64,000 nt of DNA from Oceanobacillus alkalisoli (GCF_021556485.1 NZ_JAKGBW010000011.1:1-64000), one strand, 5' to 3'. Positions 26,199 to 34,947 are shown, numbered from the stretch's first letter. The notes: a model not told the origin generated them from the letters alone. Translations and numbers: made by a program.

Positions 26199-27056
26199 TT
26201 ATACTGTTCGCTTTGCATAAGCGAGTAATCTTCTTGCTCGTTCTGCAATGGGTACGTCAATCATCTTCCCGTCCAGTTGAATAGCTCCTTCCCCTTTATC
26301 TATCGATGCAGTGTATATTTCAACAATACGCTTTGCCTCATCAATCTCCTTTTGTGTTGGAGAAAAGATATGGTTTACGATGTCAATCTGTTTCGGATGG
26401 ATAAGCAATTTTCCTTGAAATCCAGCCTGCTTACTTACGATAGTTGCTGCCTCGAGTCCCGCTTCATCATGGAAATCTGGATAAACCGCATCAACTGGTG
26501 CTGCTTTTTTAGCTGCCGCAGAAGCTACTACAAGTTTAGAGCGCGCATAGTTTAATGCGGTTTGCGCCGAATCTGCTTCAAGATTCAATTCAAGCATGTA
26601 ATCTTCTGCTCCAAAACAAAGGCAAAGAATCCGCTCACTGGATCCTGCTATTTCTGAGACATTTTCTATTCCCTTCGCTGTCTCTATTAAAGGAAGAAGT
26701 ACCAAAGTTCCCTTTTTAATCCCATGCTTCACTTCCAATTGCCCAAGTAAATAATCTGCAATTAAGACATCATCCCGGCTGTTCACTTTTGGCAACATAA
26801 GCCCGGTAAGTTCCGCAGAGACGATTCCATGTAAATCGTCTACAAAGTAATTTGTGTCTAGTCCATTTACGCGCACGATATTTACCTGATGATTTGCTTT
26901 TGTCATTGTTTCTTTTACTTTTAATCTTGCTAGCTGTTTATCTTCATCTGGTACGGCATCTTCTAAATCATATATAATGACGTCCGCTTCCAAATCAATC
27001 GCTTTTCTCAAGTGCTTATCCCGATTTCCCGGAATAAATAGCCATGACCGGTACAT
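26199..27056 (-). CDS. CitE-like lyase (HpcH/HpaI aldolase family; citramalyl/malyl-CoA lyase)
   Basis: A 285-residue CitE-like TIM barrel. The N-terminal SWLFIPGNRDKHLRKA is followed by DVIIYDLEDAVPDEDK, whose acidic residues bind Mg. A central LLPLIETAKGIENV supplies the metal-binding Glu, CFGAEDYMLEL the Asp, and LLIHPKQI comes late. It cleaves 3-hydroxyacyl-CoAs such as citramalyl-CoA to pyruvate plus acetyl-CoA, or malyl-CoA to glyoxylate plus acetyl-CoA. Citrate lyase alpha, gamma and Cit accessory genes are absent, arguing against true citrate lyase. First gene of the catabolic operon. Confidence 0.87.
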   Translation of the reverse strand: MYRSWLFIPGNRDKHLRKAIDLEADVIIYDLEDAVPDEDKQLARLKVKETMTKANHQVNIVRVNGLDTNYFVDDLHGIVSAELTGLMLPKVNSRDDVLIADYLLGQLEVKHGIKKGTLVLLPLIETAKGIENVSEIAGSSERILCLCFGAEDYMLELNLEADSAQTALNYARSKLVVASAAAKKAAPVDAVYPDFHDEAGLEAATIVSKQAGFQGKLLIHPKQIDIVNHIFSPTQKEIDEAKRIVEIYTASIDKGEGAIQLDGKMIDVPIAERARRLLAYAKRTV

Positions 27057-27105
27057 ATAATCAACTCCTTTTCCCCACTAAAGTATACGTTTACATTAAA
27101 TTTAT

Positions 27106-27132
27106 TGGATAATGGATATTGGATACAATTTA
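27106..27132. promoter_or_regulatory. Candidate GntR operator upstream of citE-like gene
   Basis: Three 7-bp direct repeats of TGGATA(A/T/C) run into GATACAATTTA (27122-27132). The identical 11-mer occurs in inverted orientation at 27925-27935, 34 bases before the gntR start. Both promoters may bind the same regulator. Confidence 0.45.
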
Positions 27133-27190
27133 TTTTAAAGGAAGTTCACATGTTTGTAAAGAGTTTTCTAAATAATTATGTAAAGAGTGC

Positions 27191-27231
27191 AAAAAAATAA
27201 CTATCAGTTCACTTGCAAGTGGACTGATAGT
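27191..27231 (-). terminator. Terminator of the gntR gene
   Basis: A near-perfect stem of about 14 bp (CTATCAGT(T/C)CACTTG and its complement) followed on the minus strand by a long T-run. Confidence 0.85.
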
Positions 27232-27891
27232 CTACGCCTGTTTCTCATCCAAATATTTAACGAGTTCCATTCCTGTTCGGTGGATATGTTCTACAAGATA
27301 TTCCGCAGCACCTTCAGTATCATTTTCTAAAATAGCCTGTACAATTTTTTCATGCTCTTTATTGGATTTCTCCATTTGGCCAGGGATAACTAATGGTGTA
27401 TCTTGAGCAAGCCCTCGTGAGATGGTATTAATGAAGCCTAGCAATCGTGGACTCTCGCAGCTACTCGTTAACAAATTATGGAATTCCTTATTCAGCTCGA
27501 TATATTCTTCGGTCGTCGCTCCTATCATGGAATCATGATACTGCTTAATGAGTTTCCGATCTTCTTCTGTAAAATACTGCATGCTCTTTTTTAATGCCAT
27601 AGATTCCAGCACGGAGCGAAGTTCATAGATTTCTTCTACATCTTCTTTTTCCAATACCCGTACGACTGCTCCTTTATGTGGTTCCATCGTGACTAGTCCT
27701 TCTATTTCCAATGTGCGTAGCGCTTCTCTAATCGGCATCCTGCTTACACCAATCATTTCTGCGAGCTCTGTTTGCACAAGCCGCTCTCCTGGTTCAAAGT
27801 CACCTCTTAATATAGCACTCCTTAAAATACTACAAACCTGGTTATGTAACATTTCTCTATTACCAATTTGCAGATTCTTATGTTTAGACAT
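27232..27891 (-). CDS. GntR-family (FadR subfamily) transcriptional regulator
   Basis: A 219-residue regulator: N-terminal winged helix (residues about 10-75, with GERLVQTELAEMIGVSRMPIREALRTLEIEGLV) and an all-helical FCD effector domain. The metal/ligand residues are visible in the E-L-R...FH...H arrangement (YELRSVLE, NKEFHNLL, VEHIHRTG). It precedes the CitE/CaiB/MaoC/acyl-CoA dehydrogenase operon and probably represses it until a substrate acyl-CoA or acid binds. A shared 11-base motif upstream of both units supports autoregulation. Confidence 0.9.
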   Translation of the reverse strand: MSKHKNLQIGNREMLHNQVCSILRSAILRGDFEPGERLVQTELAEMIGVSRMPIREALRTLEIEGLVTMEPHKGAVVRVLEKEDVEEIYELRSVLESMALKKSMQYFTEEDRKLIKQYHDSMIGATTEEYIELNKEFHNLLTSSCESPRLLGFINTISRGLAQDTPLVIPGQMEKSNKEHEKIVQAILENDTEGAAEYLVEHIHRTGMELVKYLDEKQA

Positions 27892-28023
27892 TCTAACGTC
27901 CCCTTTACGCGAGCATCATTTATCTAAATTGTATCGCAGGACGGAAGGAAAATGAAGTAAAAAGTTGAAAGCAGGCGTTTTTACTGCGCCCGCTTCCGAC
28001 TCTTGTCAACCTTACCTCTTTTT

Positions 28024-28476
28024 CTACACAATATAAAAACCGGCAATTTCCATATTCTCATTTATGGTCACTTGGAATGTCGCATCTGCATCATTAAAGA
28101 CTCCTTTAATTAATATTACTTCGTAGCCATCGCCAGATTCGGTCTGGTCATACTCAGAAGCAATGAATTCTCCGAGTTGCTCTTCCAGGCTCCCCCATAA
28201 TTCTTGGAGCTCTTCCGCTCCTATTTGTTCAGCCATTGTGTCATCAAAGTTTTCCGTTGCTTCTGCGTACTGCCCTTCACTCAACTGGACAATGAATTCC
28301 TCTGCTACGGCAACTGTCTCATCAGTTGTAGCATTTGCACTCTCATCCGTCACCTGTTCCTCTGGTTGCACCGTGTCTTCGTCTACCGGCCCCTCTGCTT
28401 CTTCCCCTCTGCTGCAACCTGCTAAGAACAAAATTGCTACGATAGATAAAAACATTACTGTCCGAAATCTTTTCAT
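28024..28476 (-). CDS. DUF3887-type lipoprotein
   Basis: About 150 residues: lipoprotein signal ending in LFLAGC near residue 21, an acidic Thr/Glu-rich linker, then a small alpha/beta domain of the DUF3887 type (ATENFDDTMAEQIGAEELQELWGSL). Function unknown. It follows the hydrolase gene by 22 bases; that hydrolase begins with a related domain, so the two probably act together at the outer face of the membrane. No other motifs are visible. Confidence 0.75.
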   Translation of the reverse strand: MKRFRTVMFLSIVAILFLAGCSRGEEAEGPVDEDTVQPEEQVTDESANATTDETVAVAEEFIVQLSEGQYAEATENFDDTMAEQIGAEELQELWGSLEEQLGEFIASEYDQTESGDGYEVILIKGVFNDADATFQVTINENMEIAGFYIV

Positions 28477-28498
28477 CAATTCTAGTCCACTCCTTAAA

Positions 28499-29845
28499 TT
28501 AATGTGATTGCTTAAATATCCATTCGCCGATATCTTGGATCACTTCTTCATCCACTTGATTTGGGATCTCATATTCAGCAAGGGTTCCCTTTCCAGCTCC
28601 TTCGTATGCTATGAAAAAATGATTCAACCCTGGATAACTGATGAACGTCACACCCTCGTGTTTTTCCAAAATTTCTTGCCAACGTTTATAGTCCTTATCA
28701 TAGAAAACTTGGAAATCGTCTTCACCTTGTAAAATGAGTAGCGGCTTCTCCTGATCTTCAACAAGTTCGGGAATATTATATTCAGCCATTTCTTTTAAAT
28801 AATAGCCATCGATACCAAACAATGTTAGCTCTTTCGCTTCCTCATCCGTCATCGTTTGCAGCCTTTTTGCCTTCTCATACTCTTCTTCCACGAAGATTCG
28901 TTGTTCTTCCTGTTCCTTTTCATCTGCTATAATGTCTTCTATCAAGTTGCGATTCTGATCATAAATAATCTCCCATAAAGGCCGAGGTGACCCAGCAAGA
29001 ATGATGAGGCCAGAAAAATCCCCACCTTCTGCATCGATGCGAGGGGCAAGCATCCCACCTAGACTGTGGCCAGCCAAGAAAACATGCTGTTCATCAATAC
29101 GTGAATCGGTTTTAATTAATTCAGCAGCTCGAATCGCATCCTCCACCGTCTCTTCATACACCGTTAGATTGTCTAACCCCTCTGCCATCTCGTTGCCATA
29201 AGTAAAGGTGCGCTTATCATACCGAATAACAGCGATTCCCTGCTCAGCAAGTCCCCAAGCAATGTCACGGAACGGTTTATAGGCAAAAGCTGATTCATCC
29301 CTGTCTGACGGTCCTGATCCATGAACAAGTACGACAGCCGGAAGTTCCTCTTTTCCATCTTTAGGTAAGGTGAGCAAGCCGCCAAGTTCATATTCCGTAC
29401 CTTCACCAATAATAATTTCTTCTTCCATAATCGAACCCGGTAATTTTTCCGTTATAAATCCATCTGATAAACTCAATCCTACTAAACGCATCCCTTCATT
29501 AAAAATCAGGCGGATATCAAATGTGGCCGCTGTATACTCAAGACTCGCTTCCACAACATCCAGATTTTCCGTGCGCCGCTCAGCTTGTAGAGCGCTCACT
29601 TCAACAAAATCTCCATCTGTTACCTTTTCTTCCCAATCACTAGAAAGTTCAGCGACCGACAGGGATTCTTGTAATTCACTAGAAAACCATGCTTCATATA
29701 GTTTGTCATACTCCCTTCCTTGTAATAAACCTATCACTTCTTCCCCAGCTTCTTCAACTGTGAGGGTGGTCTGATTATCCTTTGTACAACCTGTTAATAA
29801 AACTAGGAAAACCAAGCAGCCCAACATCAGCCAATTTATACGCAT
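28499..29845 (-). CDS. Lipoprotein with DUF3887 domain and alpha/beta hydrolase domain
   Basis: About 448 residues. A lipobox LLTGC near residue 19 is followed by a DUF3887-like domain (about residues 30-130) and an alpha/beta hydrolase. Catalytic elements are VLVHGSGPSDRDES (oxyanion), nucleophile motif GHSLGG, acid in LQGEDDFQV and His in PGLNHFF. It is probably an extracytoplasmic esterase or peptidase anchored to the membrane. GGAGGTAACGTCC precedes ATG 29845. It forms an operon with the DUF3887 lipoprotein gene downstream. Confidence 0.85.
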   Translation of the reverse strand: MRINWLMLGCLVFLVLLTGCTKDNQTTLTVEEAGEEVIGLLQGREYDKLYEAWFSSELQESLSVAELSSDWEEKVTDGDFVEVSALQAERRTENLDVVEASLEYTAATFDIRLIFNEGMRLVGLSLSDGFITEKLPGSIMEEEIIIGEGTEYELGGLLTLPKDGKEELPAVVLVHGSGPSDRDESAFAYKPFRDIAWGLAEQGIAVIRYDKRTFTYGNEMAEGLDNLTVYEETVEDAIRAAELIKTDSRIDEQHVFLAGHSLGGMLAPRIDAEGGDFSGLIILAGSPRPLWEIIYDQNRNLIEDIIADEKEQEEQRIFVEEEYEKAKRLQTMTDEEAKELTLFGIDGYYLKEMAEYNIPELVEDQEKPLLILQGEDDFQVFYDKDYKRWQEILEKHEGVTFISYPGLNHFFIAYEGAGKGTLAEYEIPNQVDEEVIQDIGEWIFKQSH

Positions 29846-30058
29846 GGACGTTACCTCCATTATGTATGTTTTTTCACTTGTATTACGGAGCAATTAGTAA
29901 AAAGTTTCACTTCTCATTCACTAACAACAACCTATTTGTTCAATAATTCACTTACTTAAGTTACATAAGTTCCGTTAGTTATATAATATTTTCATTCATC
30001 GACTTCTGTAATACACTTTAATTGCAAGGAGAACAAGTAATTTATTCGTGTAATCATA

Positions 30059-30100
30059 TGTGAAATTAATCACAATTAATTTTATTTTTTACACTATATT
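30059..30100 (+). promoter_or_regulatory. Fnr/Rex-type operator with -10 element
   Basis: TGTGAAATTAATCACA (30059-30074) matches the Fnr palindrome TGTGA-N6-TCACA exactly and the Rex consensus with one mismatch. A TATATT box at 30095-30100 puts the operator centre about 41 bases before the predicted start, the classical activator position. This argues for Fnr-like activation without oxygen. A second half-site TTGTGA overlaps the start region. Confidence 0.6.
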
Positions 30101-30136
30101 GTGAATCATTGAGCATAAAATAAGGAGGAATTTTTT

Positions 30137-31195
30137 ATGGAAGTACTAGAAATTATGAAAACAACATTAACGGATATGAACATCGTCAGTGCGATTACAT
30201 CTACAATCTTCATTATATTACTCGGCTTCTTCTGCCGGAAGAAAGGTATATTCAATGATCAGGTCGGTAAGCTGCTTTCCAAAGTAGTATTAACCGTTGC
30301 GCTCCCTGCACTTGCATTCAATTCATTCATGCAGGATATAAACAGGGAATCCCTTGCAGAAGGAATGAACATCCTCATCTGGGGACTCGTCATTTACATC
30401 ATTCTCATTTTTGCAACGAAGCCAATGTATATGAAGTTTAAGGAAGACAAAGAAACAACTTTACGTGTTCTCACCATTTTCGGCTCAACAACATTTTTCG
30501 GAATCCCGATTGTTGGGGCAATCTACGGAGCAGAGGGTGTATTGTACGCATCCATTTTCAATATCGGTTACCGGATCTTCCTTTACTCTTACGCCTACAT
30601 CAAGATGAGCGGATTGAAAATGGAAATGAAAAATATTAAAGAAATGTTCCTTAATCCCATTGTCATTGCAACATTTGCTGGTTTATTCATCTGGATTACG
30701 CAAGGCTCCCTCCCTCAAGTCGTTCATGCAGCAACAGAAGGAGCAGCGTCACAAGCAGCATTTTTACGACTGGATCAGACAGCAATCTGGCTCCATAAGC
30801 CAATTTCATTCCTGGCCGGCTTAGCTTCACCGCTTGCCTGGCTATCGATTGGCGCAACACTAGGTTCGGTTAAATTCAACACAGCTCTAACAGACCGGAC
30901 ATCTTGGATATACAGTATCAATAAAGTTATTCTCGTACCATTAATCAATATCGTGTTACTCGCGATTCTACAGATGACAGGCATTCTGTCTATGAGTGCA
31001 GTCTGTGTCGGAGTTGTTGTCATCATGATGGCAACACCAACAGCAACTGTCGCAACGGCTTATGCAATCAGCTTTGATAAAGACGCAGTGTTGGCATCCA
31101 ATGCTTCCCTGCTGTCGACCATCACCGCCGTTGTTATGATTCCCGTATGGATCATCGTTCTTAACTTAATTAGTTCATTCAATTTGTTTGGTTGA
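30137..31195 (+). CDS. AEC-family transporter (auxin efflux carrier / MleP-like)
   Basis: A 352-residue membrane protein with about ten helices and the AEC motifs LLGFFCRKKGIFNDQVGKLLSKVVLTVALPALAF near the N-terminus and a late MATPTATVATAYA. Bacterial members include malate permease MleP and exporters of organic acids. It is followed, with overlapping ends, by a D-2-hydroxyacid dehydrogenase frame. An Fnr/Rex-type site lies upstream, suggesting movement of a 2-hydroxyacid such as D-lactate or malate during low oxygen. AAGGAGG precedes the ATG. Confidence 0.85.
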   Translation: MEVLEIMKTTLTDMNIVSAITSTIFIILLGFFCRKKGIFNDQVGKLLSKVVLTVALPALAFNSFMQDINRESLAEGMNILIWGLVIYIILIFATKPMYMKFKEDKETTLRVLTIFGSTTFFGIPIVGAIYGAEGVLYASIFNIGYRIFLYSYAYIKMSGLKMEMKNIKEMFLNPIVIATFAGLFIWITQGSLPQVVHAATEGAASQAAFLRLDQTAIWLHKPISFLAGLASPLAWLSIGATLGSVKFNTALTDRTSWIYSINKVILVPLINIVLLAILQMTGILSMSAVCVGVVVIMMATPTATVATAYAISFDKDAVLASNASLLSTITAVVMIPVWIIVLNLISSFNLFG

Positions 31196-31247
31196 TGTAA
31201 GGAAAGCAGATTTATCTAAAAAAATCATGATAAAGGAGAAATGCAAT

Positions 31248-32276
31248 ATGGCTATCAAAGTGGTTTGCTACGGAGTTAGAGAAAACGAGGTTGCTTATTT
31301 CCATAAATTAAATAAATATAACTTTGAACTAACATTAATTGAAGATTTACTTACCCATGACAATATTGAAACGACGCGAGGAATGGATGCAGTTCTCCTG
31401 CGCGGAAATTGTATCGCCGATAGAAAAAATATTGCCATGATGAATGAATATGGTGTGAAATACTTGTTCACCCGAACAGTAGGCTTTAACCATATCGATC
31501 TACAAGCAGCAGCAGATTATGAACTTGATGTTGCAAGAGTCCCTTCGTATTCTCCAAATGCAATTGCCGAACTTGCACTGACCCTTGCGATGTCCCTGTT
31601 AAGACATACAGCATACACGACAAACCGGACAGCAGACGGTAACTTCATGGTAAACAGTGTCATGTTCAGTAAAGAAATCAGAAATTGTAAAGTTGGAATC
31701 ATCGGTACAGGTAAAATCGGTCTCACAGAAGCAAAGTTATTCAAAGGGCTCGGAGCAGAAGTACTCGGCTATGACATCTATCAGAGCGAGGAAGCAAAGG
31801 AAGTCGTCACATTCAAAGAAATGGATGAATTGCTCCAAGAAAGTGATATCGTAAGTATCCATGTCCCTTATTTTCCTGGTAAAAATGATAAGATGATCAA
31901 TGACGCATTTATTTCAAAAATGAAAGACGGTGCAATTCTCATTAATACAGCCCGCGGGGAACTCCAGGATAACGAGGCCATCCTCCGTGCAATTCAAAGC
32001 AATAAGCTCGAAGGATTCGGCACAGACGTCCTTCCAGGCGAGGAAAGGATTTTCTTCAAAAACTTTAACGGAGAAAAAGAAGCACTTGATGCGACGGTTC
32101 AAGAACTGATAAATTTATATCCGCGAGTTCTCATTACACCACATATCGGTTCCAATACAGATGAAGCACTATCTAACATGATTGAAACAAGCTTTGAAAA
32201 CTTCAACGACATGCTTACAACCGGAAGAACAGAAAATGCGATTCCTTTGCCAGAGAAAAGCAGGCTTAGTTCTTAA
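31248..32276 (+). CDS. D-2-hydroxyacid dehydrogenase (D-lactate dehydrogenase-like)
   Basis: A 342-residue NAD-dependent enzyme. The Rossmann motif GIIGTGKIG lies near residue 150. The catalytic triad is visible as Arg in NTARGEL, Glu in LPGEER and His in TPHIGSNT. The N-terminal part has TRTVGFNHIDLQAA typical of D-LDH/VanH-type proteins. It reduces pyruvate or another 2-oxoacid to the D-hydroxyacid, or the reverse. AAAGGAGAAATGCAAT precedes ATG 31248. It shares the Fnr/Rex-type promoter with the AEC transporter and is flanked by a convergent two-component system. Confidence 0.88.
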   Translation: MAIKVVCYGVRENEVAYFHKLNKYNFELTLIEDLLTHDNIETTRGMDAVLLRGNCIADRKNIAMMNEYGVKYLFTRTVGFNHIDLQAAADYELDVARVPSYSPNAIAELALTLAMSLLRHTAYTTNRTADGNFMVNSVMFSKEIRNCKVGIIGTGKIGLTEAKLFKGLGAEVLGYDIYQSEEAKEVVTFKEMDELLQESDIVSIHVPYFPGKNDKMINDAFISKMKDGAILINTARGELQDNEAILRAIQSNKLEGFGTDVLPGEERIFFKNFNGEKEALDATVQELINLYPRVLITPHIGSNTDEALSNMIETSFENFNDMLTTGRTENAIPLPEKSRLSS

Positions 32277-32281
32277 TAAGG

Positions 32282-32332
32282 TAAAAGGACTCAAAAATCC
32301 TATTATTCTAGAGACTTTGAGTCCTTTTATTG
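32282..32332. terminator. Bidirectional terminator
   Basis: AAAAGGACTCAAA and TTTGAGTCCTTTT form the stem between the convergent dehydrogenase and response-regulator genes. Confidence 0.8.
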
Positions 32333-33055
32333 AAAATCCGCAATTAAATGCTCCTGATTTCCATGCACCTTATACATCGTAATCGGCCTGCCAATCGTCA
32401 AATACTTCAGTTCATCTTTCAAATATCCGATTTCATTTAAATGCTGCAAATACTTTCGAGTGGAAATCCTTGATAAACCAACTTCACTTGCGATATCTTC
32501 TGTTGAGAAGAAGTCATCGTGCTTAGCGATCTCCCGGAGGACTTTCCTTAGCGTAAGCTTCGATAAGCCTTTAGGCAAAGCCGGTTCAACCGCTTTACCT
32601 TTTTTTTGTGCTCCTTCATTGGAATTTTCACTCATCAAGAGTTTATCAAGTGTCTCCTGATCCGTCGTTTCCGAACTTGTTGTAAACCCATGATAAGCTT
32701 TAAACTTTTCAATCGCCTGTTCAAACCGTTCGAAGGTAAATGGTTTGATTAAAAAGTCAATGACACCGTATTCTAACGCTTTTTTAATTGTCGGCATATC
32801 ATTTGCCGCCGTAATCATAATAATCGGGATAGAGACTTCCTCCTTGCGCACCTCAAGCAGAAAATCAATCCCTGTCTCCCCCGGCAAATAGACATCCAGC
32901 AAGATTAGGTCAGGGATTTCCTCTTTAAGCTCCTCCCATAATTTATCAATGCTGTCAACGGATGCAATGATTTCGAATTCAGGAAACCGCTCGATATACT
33001 GCTGATTGATCATTGCAACCATTGGATCATCCTCAACGATAACCACGTTTACCAT
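32327..33055 (-). CDS. Response regulator, DcuR/CitT/MalR type
   Basis: A 242-residue regulator. The receiver domain has the phospho-acceptor Asp in ILLDVYLPGETG near residue 55 and the conserved Lys in FLIKPF near residue 105. A C-terminal winged-helix of the CitT class (SEVGLSRISTRKYLQHLNEIGYL) follows. Family members switch on transport and metabolism of di- and tricarboxylates. It overlaps the kinase gene by 23 bases. The convergent AEC/D-2-hydroxyacid dehydrogenase pair is the likely target. Confidence 0.9.
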   Translation of the reverse strand: MVNVVIVEDDPMVAMINQQYIERFPEFEIIASVDSIDKLWEELKEEIPDLILLDVYLPGETGIDFLLEVRKEEVSIPIIMITAANDMPTIKKALEYGVIDFLIKPFTFERFEQAIEKFKAYHGFTTSSETTDQETLDKLLMSENSNEGAQKKGKAVEPALPKGLSKLTLRKVLREIAKHDDFFSTEDIASEVGLSRISTRKYLQHLNEIGYLKDELKYLTIGRPITMYKVHGNQEHLIADFQ

Positions 33056-34673
33056 CTGTCTCCTCCGCTCTATAAGGCAATTCTACCCGGAAAATACTCC
33101 CGGATTCTGTGCTTGACTGTACATCCACTATTCCGTCATAGTGATTTGCTATCGTCTGCACCGCATCAAGTCCATAACCGCGTGTTTCTCCCTTCGTAGA
33201 GAAACCCCGTTCAAAGATTTTCTCCAGATATTCATTCTCTATCCCGCTTCCAGTATCTTCGACTTCAATCATGATGACAGCCTCATCTGTATCAAATTTC
33301 AAGAATAGAGTTACATGCTTCTGTTCCGATTTACTTACCGCTTCCTTGGCATTATCGAGTAAAATGCCAATAGAAAGCAACAAATCATGAAGAATTTCGT
33401 CCATTTTTATATTTGGAAAATGAGAATATTCATCAATCGTAAGCTCAACGCCTTGCTCCCTAAGTTCACTTCGCTTCCCAAGCAAGAAACCTGCAATAGC
33501 CGGACTTTTTATCTTATCTGTCACAAATCCGATTTCCTCATGGTAATCCATATTCAAGACACGGATGAATTTCTCCACATCATCATATTTTTCAAGTTCA
33601 ATTAGTCCAAGAATCGTGTGGAGCTGATTCATGAATTTATGATTCTGCGCCCTTAAAGAATCGATATATTGTGTTGTACCACTAAGTTCGCGAGCCAATT
33701 GTCTAAACTCGGATTGGTCCCTTAATGTCGCCACCGCTCCGTACGTTTCGCCATCTAAGTGGACCAATTTGACATTCGCAATAAGTTCTAGCTGATTCAG
33801 AACAAGCTGCTCGTTCACAAGCGGTTTCTCTTTCTCAAATACTTCTTCAAAAAGAATAGAAAATATCTCCTCGCCAAGAAAACCACTTTCCGTACTACTT
33901 ATTTGAAGTCCAGCCTTATTCATTAAATCAATGAAGTTATTATTTTGCAAAAGGACTTCCCGATTGGGAGATACTGCTATAATTCCTTCACTTACGGAAT
34001 CAGTGATCTGATCTCTTTCTTTCATTTTTAAAACTATTTCTTTCGGTTCCATTCCCCATAACAGCTTCTTTAATTGCCGAGCGAGATAAAATGCACCGAT
34101 GAGACCGACAGCAAGCCCGAACAGCAACCCGGCATAAAGACTTTTATAAGCATTCGAAAGAGCTTGATTCACATTTTCCTGCACGAAACCAACACAGACA
34201 ACACCTATTTGCTCTCCTGCCGCGTTCCAGATAGGCGTGAAGAATCTTGTCCCTTCTCCGAGTACACCCTCTTCTTGGGAATAATGCTCCGTCCCGTTCA
34301 AGGATCTTGCCGCATCTTCCAAATTGGAAAAAGGTTCACCAATCACCTCAGGTTGTGGATGGGATTTCCGAATAAGATCATCATCCAGTACAACGACAAA
34401 ACTAATATCTGTTGCTTCCTCAACTTCTTTTGCATACAGTTGAATGGCGTCATTTAAAGCTTCATCGGTTACCCCTTCGATTACCCGGGGATCCTTAGCC
34501 ACCATTCTGCCGATGTTTTTCAGTTTGGTATTTACCGATTCATGCTCCCGATTTTCAATCGCCTGGTGTAGGAATATAGCCGCAGCAACAAGAGATGCTA
34601 AGACAGAGAGTAATACGAGCAACGTCGTCATCTTCTTTAAGCTTAATTTGAAAAGCCATTTGTTTTCAAACAC
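33033..34673 (-). CDS. Sensor histidine kinase, DcuS/CitS/MalK type
   Basis: A 546-residue kinase. A first membrane helix (about 15-38) is followed by an extracytoplasmic PAS-like domain (about 40-175) in which RKSHPQPEVIGEPF and GEGTRFFTP match the ligand-binding region of DcuS/CitA. A second helix (about 180-200) precedes a cytoplasmic PAS and the SPOB-type phospho-acceptor QNHKFMNQLHTI. The HATPase_c domain shows DNAKEA and GYGLDAVQ. It senses an external carboxylate; the neighbours suggest a 2-hydroxyacid. Starts at GTG after AAAGGAG. Confidence 0.9.
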   Translation of the reverse strand: MFENKWLFKLSLKKMTTLLVLLSVLASLVAAAIFLHQAIENREHESVNTKLKNIGRMVAKDPRVIEGVTDEALNDAIQLYAKEVEEATDISFVVVLDDDLIRKSHPQPEVIGEPFSNLEDAARSLNGTEHYSQEEGVLGEGTRFFTPIWNAAGEQIGVVCVGFVQENVNQALSNAYKSLYAGLLFGLAVGLIGAFYLARQLKKLLWGMEPKEIVLKMKERDQITDSVSEGIIAVSPNREVLLQNNNFIDLMNKAGLQISSTESGFLGEEIFSILFEEVFEKEKPLVNEQLVLNQLELIANVKLVHLDGETYGAVATLRDQSEFRQLARELSGTTQYIDSLRAQNHKFMNQLHTILGLIELEKYDDVEKFIRVLNMDYHEEIGFVTDKIKSPAIAGFLLGKRSELREQGVELTIDEYSHFPNIKMDEILHDLLLSIGILLDNAKEAVSKSEQKHVTLFLKFDTDEAVIMIEVEDTGSGIENEYLEKIFERGFSTKGETRGYGLDAVQTIANHYDGIVDVQSSTESGSIFRVELPYRAEETDGKRGYR

Positions 34674-34745
34674 GGCGATTCTCCTTTTTCGTAGTCAGTC
34701 TCTGGATTTCTCGATTTTTTCTATATTTATCATACCATAATGCAA

Positions 34746-34777
34746 AAAGGATTAACCAGATAACCTGATTAATCCAA
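34746..34777 (-). terminator. Terminator of the YjcZ-type gene
   Basis: GGATTAA and TTAATCC arms with additional pairing inside, followed on the minus strand by TTTTTGC. Confidence 0.6.
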
Positions 34778-34842
34778 ATGCACATGAGTAATAAAGTATA
34801 CACTTTTCCGATAGGGAGAGAATCAATGGATGTAGGCGAATC

Positions 34843-34947
34843 CTAATAGCCCCAGCCAACATAGGATGTACCTACAATAATTAAAAGGATGAATAACACA
34901 ACAATCAGGGCGAAACCTCCGCCATATCCACCTTTCACTTCACTCAT
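34843..34947 (-). CDS. YjcZ-family small sporulation-related protein
   Basis: A 34-residue peptide (MSEVKGGYGGGFALIVVLFI..., ending in SYVGWGY). The Gly/Tyr-rich start and single hydrophobic helix are diagnostic of the YjcZ family (PF09680), short proteins linked to spores and membrane assembly in Bacillaceae. GGGAGGTG lies before the ATG. It was too short for routine ORF calling. Its presence supports a spore-forming host. Confidence 0.85.
   Translation of the reverse strand: MSEVKGGYGGGFALIVVLFILLIIVGTSYVGWGY

Noticed and set aside
26199-27056. Citrate lyase beta subunit of a citrate fermentation operon
   Set aside because: CitC, CitD, CitF, CitG and CitX homologues are absent; the neighbours fit acyl-CoA catabolism instead.
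30059-30074. Simple Rex operator
   Set aside because: Not excluded, but the site has one mismatch to the Rex consensus and its position near -41 suits an activator better than a repressor.
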